Shown here piece after piece: positions 31,501 to 43,500 of a DNA stretch of 64,000 nt (the stretch's first letter is position 1; each line of letters starts with the position of its first letter). Below the pieces are notes generated by a model. That model saw only the letters and a list, made by a program, of their open reading frames with translations, had not been told where the DNA came from and did not search any database. A program made the position numbers and the translations under genes. The stretch comes from Zygaena filipendulae (lineage: Eukaryota > Arthropoda > Insecta > Lepidoptera > Zygaenidae): contig OU015675.1 of NCBI GenBank assembly GCA_907165275.2, positions 3,985,501-4,049,500 on the forward strand, written 5' to 3'.

Positions 31501-34500
31501 CGTAGTAAGAAGTAGATCGGAGAAAGTCGCGCGAGGGGGGGTAAGTTACAAATTGGTGCCGTGACCAGGATCATGGCTAGTTAAAGTAAATTTCAAGTAG
31601 GGGTAAAATCCCTACAAATTGTTGCTTGTGAAAATGGAAAGGTCTTGAGATTGGACATCGGCTTGGAAGTGTTTGCATTATAAAAGTCAGGGGGGGGTAT
31701 TATAAGTTTGCATTTCTTTGCAGATTGCTAAGGAATGAAAATTTATATTGAAGTTAAAACTCTTGAAGAATAGAAGCGTTAAACAGTGAGAAAATAAACT
31801 TTAACCGATTAGATTGTCCAAGGTCGATCAGCTAGTGTTAGTGTGATTATACGTAAAAACTTTTAATAAATATAAAACATTTTCGATCGCAATTTAGAAG
31901 TTTAAATCAGTTAATTTCTTTAGTTCGTTTAAATTAGTGAAATAAGTGATAAATGAAAAACAGTCAAAAATTAAAAAACGTTTAAAATAGGCAAACGACA
32001 AGGCGCTAATTCGGACCCAGATAAATTGAAGAGTATTAGAGATTTTCCGCAACCTAAAAAGCTAAAACAATTACGCGCGTTCTTAGGACTTTGCAATTTC
32101 TATCGTAGATTTATTCGTGATTATAGTACGTTAATCTTACCGTTATGTAAGTTATTAAAGAAGCTTCAGGCGTGGAAATGGGGTAGCGAGGAACAGAGGG
32201 CGTTCGAATTATTAAAAACTAGATTCATACAGACGGTAATGTTACATCATCCAGATTTTAATAAACCATATTATTTGCAAACAGATAGCTCAGGCATAGG
32301 GTTAGCTGGGGTACTCTATCAGTTAGATGACAAAAATGAAATGAAAGTATTAGGGTATCACAGTAGAACGTTGAAGGGGCCGGAATTAAATTGGACAGTT
32401 ACAGAACAAGAGTTTTACGCGATAATTAGTAGTATTAAAAAGTTCGAAACGTATTTACGGGGAGCAAAATTTACGATCAAAACAGGTCATAAGGCGTTAA
32501 CGTTTATTAAAAACTGGAAGTTGTATAACAGTAGGGTTACGCGTTGGATATTATATTTGGAACAATTCGATTACACGGTGGAACACATATCGGGTAGACA
32601 AAATTTGGTTGCAGACATATTGTCAAGGTATCTTCCTGCCGGTAAACAAATACAAGAGGATAGGGAAAAATGTTTCGAGATACTATACGTGGAGAGCGCG
32701 GACAACGTTGAGCTCAAGGAAAAATTAAATAAATTATCGGAGTTGCAGTCATTAGATAACGAAATTAAAAATATTAGAGAACGTTTAGGACGTATAAGTG
32801 TTGCGCAGTGTAGATCTGATAGAATTACCTTACGTTGCAAATTGCGGGATAATATCTTGTATTATGATTCAATAGAAACGCGCAAGGAAGTCGTGTACCT
32901 TCCAAGAAGTTTAGTTAATGATGTAATTGATCAGGTGCACCTTGAGATGGGTCATCAAGGTGCTTATAAAATAATTAAATACATTAGAGATAGATTTTAC
33001 TGGGGTTCGCTTACCAAAGATGTTAGGAAGAGGGTTAAGATTTGTCATATTTGTCAAATGTCGAAGAGCGAAAATATAAAATATGTAGGGCCGTGTCAAT
33101 CAATATTGTCTAAGGACATAGGAGATATAGTTATGGCGGATCTTTATGGGCCATTACCAGCGGGTAATCTCGGGGCCAGATTTATAATAGTGTTTCAAGA
33201 TTCGTTTAGTAAGTTTATTAAAATGTATTCATTGAAAAATGCAACCGGGAAAAGCGTTTTAACTAAATTTAAACATTTTACGGAAATAATCAAACCAAAA
33301 GCCATTATGACGGATAATGGAAAACAATTTATTAGTATAGTTTGGAAAGGGGGTGTAAGGGCGTTAGGTTGTAAACCGATTTATACGACTGTAAGAAATC
33401 CTAGACCTAACACCGTAGAGCGAGTAAACAAGGAGTTGGGTAGGTTGTTCAGGACTTATTGTCGCGCGAATCATAAGTCTTGGCCAACTATCTTACCAGC
33501 CTTGGAGGAATTATATAATAATAGTCATCACGATAGTACAGGCTTCACACCGTGTGAAATTATGTACGGCGAATCGAATAAAATTTCATTCGACGATAAA
33601 CTTAAACTCGAAAGAGAACCTTTGAATTTAGAACGTGTTAGAAATTTAGTTCGGGAAAATCTGAAAAATGCAAGCTTAATGCGTCGCTCGAAATACGACA
33701 GAAAACACAGATTAATTTTGTTTCAAGTAGGAGACTTGGTAAAAATTCGGAAAGACAATAGGTCTGTTAAGGATAGGAAAGAGACCAAAAAGTTTGAGTT
33801 CTTATATGAGGGTCCTTATGTAGTGGCTGCGGTGCCTTTTAATAATGTATACACGTTACACGACGTAAACACCGGAACCTTGAAAGGAAATTATAACGCG
33901 ATTCATTTATATAAATACTATAAATAAATAAAAGTTCTAGTAAATAATAAATTTCAAACTAATGTAAGTTAGGTATAAGATGTAAACAACTTATGTGATT
34001 TAAATTAATATAACTAAACAACTTATGTAACCTAAAATAATAATGTGATTGTAAATTTATTTTGATTAAATAAATTGGGTCAGGGAGAAATGACTCAATC
34101 ACATTCAATTGGCGTATCAGTATAATTCGAAATTTAATAATAACAACTTGCGGTTAAATAACGTCATCAGAATTTTTTCGTTCAACGAGATAAAATAAAA
34201 ATATCAATTTAGAGATAACAACGTTCAGAGATCGGTTAATGCGTTTCAGTGTTGTATTGGTTACCAGTGAATGTGGTTGGAGGGGCGTTGGGGCGGTCGT
34301 TTCCCAAAAACCAAAATAAATTTATAACATACTTAGGCGGCGTTAGGAGATTAAAAGTTAAATTCCACAGTGTTCCATTAAACTTTGGGGGGGGATTGTG
34401 ACGACCCATAAGGTCCTATAAAATTTTTTTGGTTATAATTAAAATCTTAAATAATTATTAAAGTATAGAAGATAATAAAATACACCTATAAAATTACATT

Positions 34501-37500
34501 TAAAACATATTAGAGGACATTGCGGTTCAAATAACATCGAAAACAAGTTTTAGTACGTTTATCAATAATAACTCCTAAACTAAAGAAGTTAGGACAAAAC
34601 ATTATACGAAGGAAAGTGCTTGTATTAGGGAATACCAAATGTATATTGAATTTCGAGAGTATAGGAGCAAGTTAGAAAACGCGAATCCCCCCATGCAGGC
34701 GTCTCGGAATACAGGGCTGAACGCACCGCCAGTATCCACGGGCCGTATATCTACGGGGAATACGGAGGTGAAAAAATGTCCTGACGACAAAAGTTTGTTG
34801 GGAAAGTAAATTGATAATAGTGTAATAATAAACGAATGCGCTGGGGAGGGAACGTCTAAGGGACAATAAATATAATATTATTGCACATTTATCAAACATA
34901 AAATTTATTTTCTCATACAAATTTTTTAATAAATAATATACATGCAAAGTACGTCGTGGTCGAGCGGTCTGCGCGCAGAACGATTTATCGGTTTGTGCAA
35001 GGATTCGTACACGCGACCTGGAAGTTTCGTCATTACTCATTGTGTCCTGATTGCGTTGTGCAGAGGCGAGCATGCGCGATTGTGATACTTGGTGGTCGCA
35101 TGAAAGCGTATGTGGGCCGATGCGCCTCGCGAACGAGATGCTTTGAGTAGAATATTTGTATTGATTTTATCATTACAAAAGACGGTTCGTTACGAATAGT
35201 CTTGTTGAGCGAGCGATAGCGCAGAGTGGTTTAATGTTTTTGTGCGAAGGTCTGTCAGTGCACTTGACGTCCGTTAGGATATCTCGAGCGTAGACCTGAA
35301 AACATTAGTCACGAGGAAGGATCTTCAAATCACAGTACCAAATAGGCTCGAAGCAAACGGAACTCTAATCTTGAACGGTTGGACATTGCACGTCGCGAGC
35401 GTATGATGGCGTAGATGGGTAAAAATCCGCGCCTTGAGTCATCTGCGCCGTGACAGGTAGCATTTTCGCTATCATATTTTTTAAATATTTCAGCCAAGAA
35501 CTTGGCTACTAACTCTGCCTCTATTGAGCAGTATACTGACAACTATATTGACATGGAACACACCAATAATGTTGACATTCTTAGTAATAACTTAATTACA
35601 TTGGAATCAATTCCAAATCATTTAAATTAAATAATAGGACAACAGAGAAGTCCTCTGGCACTAGTTTAACTAATTTAGCTGACATATCCAATGATTATTA
35701 TTATCTAGAACAGAGCCGAAACAAAAAACCTATTTCAAATAAATGTTGTATTAACCTTGTGCATCAAAATATATATTGTATGACAGCAGGCAAGCAGCTG
35801 GAGCTGGAATTATTCATGAATTCGGAGAATATTAGTATTATGTGTATTACAGAACACTGGTTAAAGGCGCACCAACTCATGTTTAGTTTCAGTAATCACC
35901 AGGCCGGCAGCTCATTTTGCAGGGTGAATGCAATACATGGAGGGTCACTAATTTTATTAAATAAAAAACTTAAGTTTAAAGAACGAAAAGATATTGTGTC
36001 TCTCTCTGTGGAATGTGTAATAGAGCTTGCTTGTGTAGAATTGGAGCGATTTATTATTGTTTGTGTATATAGACCTCCTTCTGGTGACTACAATTATTTT
36101 TCAGAAGTTATGGATGTTGCTTTATCCAAATTAAGTAACTGTGGTAAGAATCTGTTTGTTTGTGGAGATTTTAATGTTAATATTCTTGAAAAAACCTCCA
36201 CATCATTTAATATCCTAAATTTATTCAAATCATATAATCTTTTGCACTTATTTATGGAGCCTACTAGGATATGCACTACCACATCTACATGTTTAGATAA
36301 TATTTATAGTGATGTAATTCCCAAGTACAAGAATATTATTAATAAATTAGACTCTGATCACTCTGGTCAATTTATAAATTTTGAAATAATCAAAAAACCT
36401 TTGGCTAAAAAAAAAATTAGTTATGTGCCGGTAACAGCTGATCGCTTGGAGCGTATGAGAGTTGATTTGATTAGTAACTTGCCTTTTTTACAATCCAATT
36501 TAGATCCAAATTCTTTATACAATTCATTCTTTCATTCATTCACCAATCAGTTTAACACAATATTTAGTTCCAGAGTGATTACAGTTACTGAAAGTCCAGT
36601 GTTTAGCGATTGGGCAACGGTAGGAATACATAAAAGTAGGCAAGTGTTATACAAGTTGTACTACGAAAGACAGTTCAACAATAGTGAAGAGTTTAAAGAG
36701 TATTTAAAATCATACTCAAAGATTTTCAAAAACGTTTGCTTGTTGGCTAAATCGCATTTTATCAGTTCTAAGATCAAAAATAGTAATAATAAAATTAAGG
36801 CTATATGGAAAGTAATTAATGAAGAAACTGGTAAAGCTAAATTTAATGATACTACTTTCAAGTTATGTGTTAATGGAAAGGTTATTAAGTCAGATTTGGA
36901 AGTCGCGAATGAGTTTGAAAGCTTCTTCGCTAATATACCAGTTTCTTTAACCAGCACTTTAAGCTCTTCCACCACGATTTCGGAGTCTCTTCTTAAGGCG
37001 AATGTTCCAGAATGTACTAGTGAATTTAATTTTAGCTATGTAAGTGTATTTGATATTTTTAAGGTTTTTAAGACAATAAATCTTAAGAAAACCGCCGATT
37101 TGTGGGGGATTTCTGTTACGATTATAAATTCATTGATTGAAATTATTGCACCAGATTTAGTTATTATATTTAATAGATGTATAGACTGTGGTGTGTTTCC
37201 TGACCTAATGAAGTATAGTAAAATAACACCTTTGTTTAAAACAGGTAGTACATCGGACCCTAATAACTTTAGACCAATTTCGGTACTACCAACTTTTAGT
37301 AAAATATTTGAAAAGCTTATGCTAGACCAACTTATCATATATTTTTATAGAAACGACTTGCTGCATCATAAACAGTTCGGTTTTACTCGTGGTCGCTCTA
37401 CAACTGATGCAGGAATCAAATTAATTGAAAATATTTTTGAAGCCTGGGAGGAGTCACGCGACGCTTATGGAGTGTTTTGTGATTTGTCCAAGGCATTTGA

Positions 37501-40500
37501 TTGTGTTTTGCATACAACTTTGGTCAGGAAGCTACACTACTACGGAATAAGAGGCATGGCTTTGGATCTTCTTACTTCCTATTTAAGTGATAGGATCCAA
37601 AGGGTTGAGGTCAACGGCAAGCGATCAAATGGATCTGCCGTTATGATGGGTGTGCCGCAAGGATCTATATTAGGACCATTCCTGTTCCTTGTCTATATAA
37701 ACGACTTACCCTATCTGGTGAAGGAGAACCATGAGATAGTATTGTTTGCAGATGATACATCTTTAGTATTTAAGGTTAATAGACAGCAATCGGCTGTAGA
37801 CGATGTGAACAATGCTCTCTCTAAAATAGTACACTGGTTTAATGCTAATAATTTATTACTAAACCGCAGTAAAACTAAATGTATTAGATTCGTAACAAAA
37901 AATGTCAAACAGGTTAAAACCAATGTAAAAATTAACAATGACGATTTGGAAACTGGTCGATGAAACTGTCTTTCTAGGTATAACACTAGACGCAAAATTA
38001 CAATGGGGCCCACATATAGAAAAGCTATCGGGCAGACTTAGCTCAGCTGCTTTTGCTGTTAAGAAAATTCGTCAAATAACTGATATTAATACTGCACGTC
38101 TAGTTTATTTTAGTTATTTTCACAGCATTATGTCATACGGTATACTGCTGTGGGGTAATGCCACAGACATCGAGTCTATATTCGTGTTGCAGAAACGAGC
38201 TGTTCGGGCCATCTATAAGTTGGGCCCTCGGGAGTCATTAAGAACTAAATTCAGCGAGTTTAAAATAATGACTGTATACTCTCAGTACATATACGAGAAT
38301 TTATTATATGTTCACAAAAATTTAGCCAACTTTAAGAAAAACAGTGACTTACATAATCATAACTTAAGAAATAAAGACAAACTCACTGTGCCTACTAGTA
38401 GGCTGCATAAAATTTCTAATTCTTTCAAAGGGCAATGTATACGCTTTTACAACAAACTGCCAAACGATGTGTTTGATTTGTCAATTAATAAATTTAAGAG
38501 CTTGATTAAACGCACTTTGTGCGATAAAGCCTATTATAGCGTAAAAGATTATTTAAATGATACAAACGTTTGGTAATGAGTTGCTCTTTTCTATTTTTAT
38601 TTTATTTTTTCATTTGACGCGCAAGGTCAGATTTTAGATTATACTTTTTAAATGATTTTTTGTAAAGTTGTGTGCGTACTATGTAGCCGTTAGCGGCCTT
38701 ACCTGTTTATTGAATTAAGAATCAATTTCATTAACACGATAGTGACTAGATATGTCATGCTCACTCAAATGTACCGCTGGCGGTGGCGTGTGAGTCGGGT
38801 CGCTCGGTTCCCTCTAATATGGTTGAGCGGGGCGGGGCTTACGAGCACGTCATACTCGTGAACGGGTGCTGTCAGTTGGTGCTGGTCATGTCTGGTCTAC
38901 TATTATAGATAATCCTAGTTTAACTCCTAATGTATCTGTATCTGTACGATAGTTTATTGCTGGCTGCGGCTCATTGTTCTCACATAATGGGAATATCAGT
39001 GAACACTAATTTTATAGAATTTTTATTTGACAGGCAATATTAGACTATAGTTGTCATATTAATTGATTTGTTAAAAAGTTGTGTGCGCACTATGTAGCCA
39101 TTACCGGCCTTACCTGTTTATTAAATTAAGAATCAATTTCATTGACACGATAGTGACTAGATATGTCATGCTCACTCAAATGTACCGCTGGCGGTGGCGT
39201 GTGAGTCGGGTCGCTCGGTTCCCTCTAATATGGTTGAGCGGGGCGGGGCTTACGAGCACGTCATACTCGTGAACGGGTGCCGTCAGTTGGTGCTGGTCAT
39301 GTCTGGTCTACTATTATAGATAATTCTAGTTTAACTCCTAATGTTTCTGTACGGTAGTTTATTGCTGGGTACGGCTCATTGTTCTCACATAATTAATTAC
39401 AAGTTGAGTTACCACTAATTATATTATAGATATATCTGTATTGTAACTTTAAACTGACAGCGTGCTGCTGAAGAGTTTGTTGGCAGCTTCTTCTCTTCAG
39501 CCATAGCACTAGGAAGCTGTGTGGGGTGGATATTTTATGGGTGCTGTCATGGTAGCTGTAGTTATACTGACGTCAAAAAGAGCCACATTATGGGCCAAAT
39601 TTGAATAAAGGATTTGACTTTGACTTTGACGAGTTTCGTTGTGCGCCTTGTACCTTACCTTGAATAACAACGCCTTCCGTGTTATTCAATCTACATATCA
39701 CCGATGCGGCTGACTGGAGATGCCGGCCCTCTCCTACACCAGGGAAGGGTTGTTCGCTCTTCTTTCTGTTTTACCTTTCTTTTTATTATAAACATTACTG
39801 ATGGGCCAATGCGCTCTGTGGCTCGATTGCTGGCTGCGGAGACAGACTGGAGCTACTGTGACTCGCAACCACATGTATGCTTACGTAGGTCCCTGCGCTT
39901 TGCGATCGAGACCGTTGTGCAGAGGCTGGGGGATCGGCTGTTGGCGACCTCGTCGCTGACGCTAGATTCTCGGCAACCTTTGTGTTTTTCAACACGATGT
40001 GCTTGCCAATGTTCTGATGTGGCAGAACGAGTTGGATGCCCGAGTGGGTTCACAGGGGAGAGAGAGCCATTCAACTCTACAGCTACGGCTAGGCTACGGC
40101 CTCACTGCTTGCAGTATGACAGAGTGTTCATCAGCTGAAGTTCCAGGTTCCAGGGAGAGATTGGTCTCCGACAACACACACATACAATTTTGGATCACTG
40201 TGCTGGGGTTTGGTTTGTGGTGGTCCCACCCAACCCTGGTCTTCGGGCTGGCACATATTCAAGGGCTCACCATGGCTCCAACGCGGCGGTAGTCTTCGGA
40301 CTGGGGACGTACAGTCTCCTCACTGGATTCCTGAAACGGACGCTGGTGAATGATCTTAGATGTAACTATCTAGAATGATCCTCTACCTTGTGAAACAGGT
40401 TGGGGGAGGTGACGAAGGCATTGTGCTGGATGGTCATCACCGTGGAATAGCGCAGGAGGGGCTATACCACCTTCCGGCGAATACTTATGTATTAACTGGA

Positions 40501-43500
40501 AGCCTTACCTTCGGTTTGACGTCGGGATTGGTTGCAGTGCCAACAATCATTTCACGTAGTACTTGAGGTTCCTGTGGCCAATGCTTGCGTCATGCTGAGG
40601 GGACAAAATCTGGTCGACCTTGGAATAGAATCGTCTGGGTGGTTTATTAAATATATTTATGCGTCCTGGCAATGTCTGAGCCATCTGAGCCAGGAATGGT
40701 AGCTTTTGACGAGATGTTGACCGGGGTTAAACCGACAAACACAAACTAAAACAGATTGTAGGGATAGACAAACATAAGGGTCAAGATTATTCAAACTTAG
40801 CCTACAAGCCAATAGATTAGACCGGAAAACAAACTAATAAAATAGAACATCGATATAATGTTAGGGAGGCAGGTCGTCACAAACAAACTAACAGAACTAG
40901 ATCATCCACATAAATAAATTAAAAATAGATCATCCACCTAAAGTTAGGAAAGGGGTCGCACGAAAGCAATAAAAATAGGGATTCGTCCGTGTACTAGTCT
41001 AAGATCGTTCTTGTATTCGCTAAACATAAATTAGAGATCGTTCATGTATTAACTTTAGAATCTTAGCTATAAACTAACCAAACTAAAAACTATGATGCAA
41101 ATACTAAGACGATAGTTCAATCTCAACCTAAAAGAATCATAGGTTACTGCACACAACGAAGTTAGAGTCCTAACCACTAGACAATCAGGCCAAATTAGAG
41201 ATTATCGTAGTAAGAAGTAGATCGGAGAAAGTCGCGCGAGGGGGGGTAAGTTACAACTTCTAAGAGATAATATCATGCCAAAAAAGTAATAATATATACA
41301 AGTAATGTAAAAAATGTAAGTAATTTAGCACTCGCGCAAAATTACAAATAAATTAGTGACTATAGATTAGATTGAATTATTTTTATAGGGACAAGTTTTA
41401 AGTAAGTACTGTGACTCTTTGCAGTTATATCATGTAAAATGATTACCAGAGTAATGTGACTTCTAGCAGGTTAAAATCAGAAGAGTGTATAATATTATGT
41501 TAGGAACAAGTGGCAAGAAAATGAAATAGGTACGTCGATAAACAAAATCGGTTAATATGTACCTAACGTCATATTTATTTTGTTCATTTGGTCGTTAGCG
41601 TTGTATAAATATTTCATCAAATGCCCACGTCGTCGATCCAACACCGAAATTCCGCCCTAAACCGATATCCGATAATTAATTCTGTTAACGTAAAATATAC
41701 GTTTTTGATTTAAACTCCGACGGTTGTATTAATTTGAATAAATTCGGATTAGGACACGAGCGCCGCGCCTCCCTTGTACTGTATCAATTAAAATGTCTCT
41801 CCATTAACAATTTTAAACTTGAGCGAGAGGGATATCTCGGAAATGCTTTGTGTTTTGAATGATGTTCCCTTTTTATGCAACGAGGAGGTATTCTATTCGG
41901 CGGTGAATTTGCGCGCGAACGCTTATTGAGGTCGACCGAAGCTGGTAATTCATTCTGTTCACCCAGTGTACGCTGCGGGCTTAATGTTATTGTGCGAATT
42001 AAGAATTTAGAAGTCTCCGGGATTTAATTTACTCAAACAACTGGCCGGTTTGTGTGCGATTGCTTTCCCGATTGTTGAACGAAACGTGACACGTTAATTG
42101 GCCGCCCAATTTGAGTTTTTGTATTTTTTTTTTGTTTCTTCTCGACTTTTTCACTTAACGTTTTAATTTTTAAGTGAAAAATTTTTAAAAAGGTTTTCGT
42201 GTTCAACGAAGCTTTACTTTCTAAACTCTTGTACTTACTTATCTAAAAAAATTAAAACTTAGCCTTTTTACGCGGCAGTGACATCTAGGCGCCAATAAAA
42301 AGCTAAAATAGATAAATTAATGTTACCAAAACATATTTTTACAGCATTGTTATCATTATTTTTTTTAATTAGCGTTGTAATTTATAAATTTTTTGTGTTA
42401 CACGTCTTCCATAGAAGAATACATAATATATAATACACGCACCCGTTTTGTTTTTTGTCGTTTTATCACTGTATTAGTGAAATAGAAATTTTCAAACTGG
42501 GATTTCGTATTTCAGGGGTGTGCGTGATAGAGCATGCGAGTGGCAGAACAACTACGAAAGTCACCAATCACAACAGCATATACTCCAGTTACGGCCTCTT
42601 TCAGGTGAGAATTTTAAAATTTTCTTTTTAAATGAAATCTCGTGTTCTCTTTTTGCTCTTCACTAATTTTTAATCAAAACTCATCTGTTCTTCTACTTTT
42701 CGTAATTCTCTCATTGTAGAAACAAGGACATTTTATACCTTGTAGTCGGTATTCCTTTGTGTTAATGAATTAACTGAAAATCTGATACACCCCATTTAAA
42801 AAATAAACAATAATATGATTAAAATATATTTTATGTCGAAAAAATTAATACTTTAAAAGTTATTGAACATTAGTGTGGAGGCGACCTATCTACGAGATTC
42901 CAAGCGCTACGCTCGCGCCTACCGGTTCGATTTTTTTTGCTGCGGGCGGCGTACGCGCCAAATATTGTATTATAAATAATTTTGACATGGGCTAGTAAAA
43001 ATGAAAAAATATAACCTATATTAAAACAGTGCGATCGATTCGCTAGTCGATTCTGAGCAAACTACTTTCTAGTTTTCAGTTAATTCATTAACACGTTGTA
43101 TATTAATTATTACGTATTAAAGTTACTATTTACTACTCATGCTAAAGTTTTCTGCAAAAGAAATCTTTCTATGCATCATATTGTATTGTAGCCCATAAGT
43201 CAGTTATGGTTCACACGCAGACAAAATTAAACCATGTACGTATGAGATGTAGTTAGAGAGGTAGGTATGATGCGAGATTTTATTGTCCTTTAATATCAAA
43301 AAATAATAGTTTTATCCCACTAATAGTTAGGAATGTCAAAGAGTATGTGAGGTCATTTTAAACTCACGTGGGTACATAATTATTACAGTGACATAGTGAT
43401 ACAACGTGTTAATCAATTGACTGAAAACTAGAAAGTACCTACTTAGTTTGTTCAGAATCGACTTCCGAATCGGCCGCACCATGATTTATATAGGTTATAT

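Larger units (their letters stand above)
35455..39630 (+). mobile_element. Non-LTR retrotransposon (LINE, CR1/Jockey-like group) inserted in the 3' LTR
   Basis: It adds 4,176 bp to the LTR. Its 3' end is a short tandem tail of TTTGAC units after GAATAAAGGATTTGAC, and TGAC is present at both junctions. The 5' end starts just before ORF2, so ORF1 is missing by 5' truncation. The 3' UTR contains a long tandem duplication. A 3' fragment of the same family lies at 21558-21612. Clade assignment rests on the endonuclease-RT order and the microsatellite tail and is tentative. Confidence 0.9.
28868..41255 (+). mobile_element. Ty3/gypsy LTR retrotransposon, internally deleted, with LINE nested in 3' LTR
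   Basis: Two direct repeats of 2,683 bp begin TGTGACGACC and end GTTACA, the TG...CA rule of LTRs. ACTT stands directly outside on both sides (28864-28867 and 41256-41259), a 4-bp target duplication. A primer-binding-site-like sequence follows the 5' LTR and a G-rich purine tract precedes the 3' LTR. Only 2,846 bp of interior remain, coding the end of RT, RNase H and integrase; gag, protease and the RT core are missing. Removing the 4,176-bp LINE, the element is 8,212 bp. It lies in sense orientation in intron 1 of the lysozyme-like gene. Confidence 0.93.

Noticed and set aside
32026..33927. Classifying the element as an endogenous retrovirus or errantivirus
   Set aside because: No env-like frame lies after integrase and gag is missing, so there is no basis for an envelope-bearing class.
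28868..41255. Segmental duplication or assembly repeat instead of LTRs
   Set aside because: TG...CA ends, a 4-bp target duplication, a PBS-like and a polypurine tract and a pol frame in between all fit an LTR element. The LINE in only one copy argues against simple assembly duplication.
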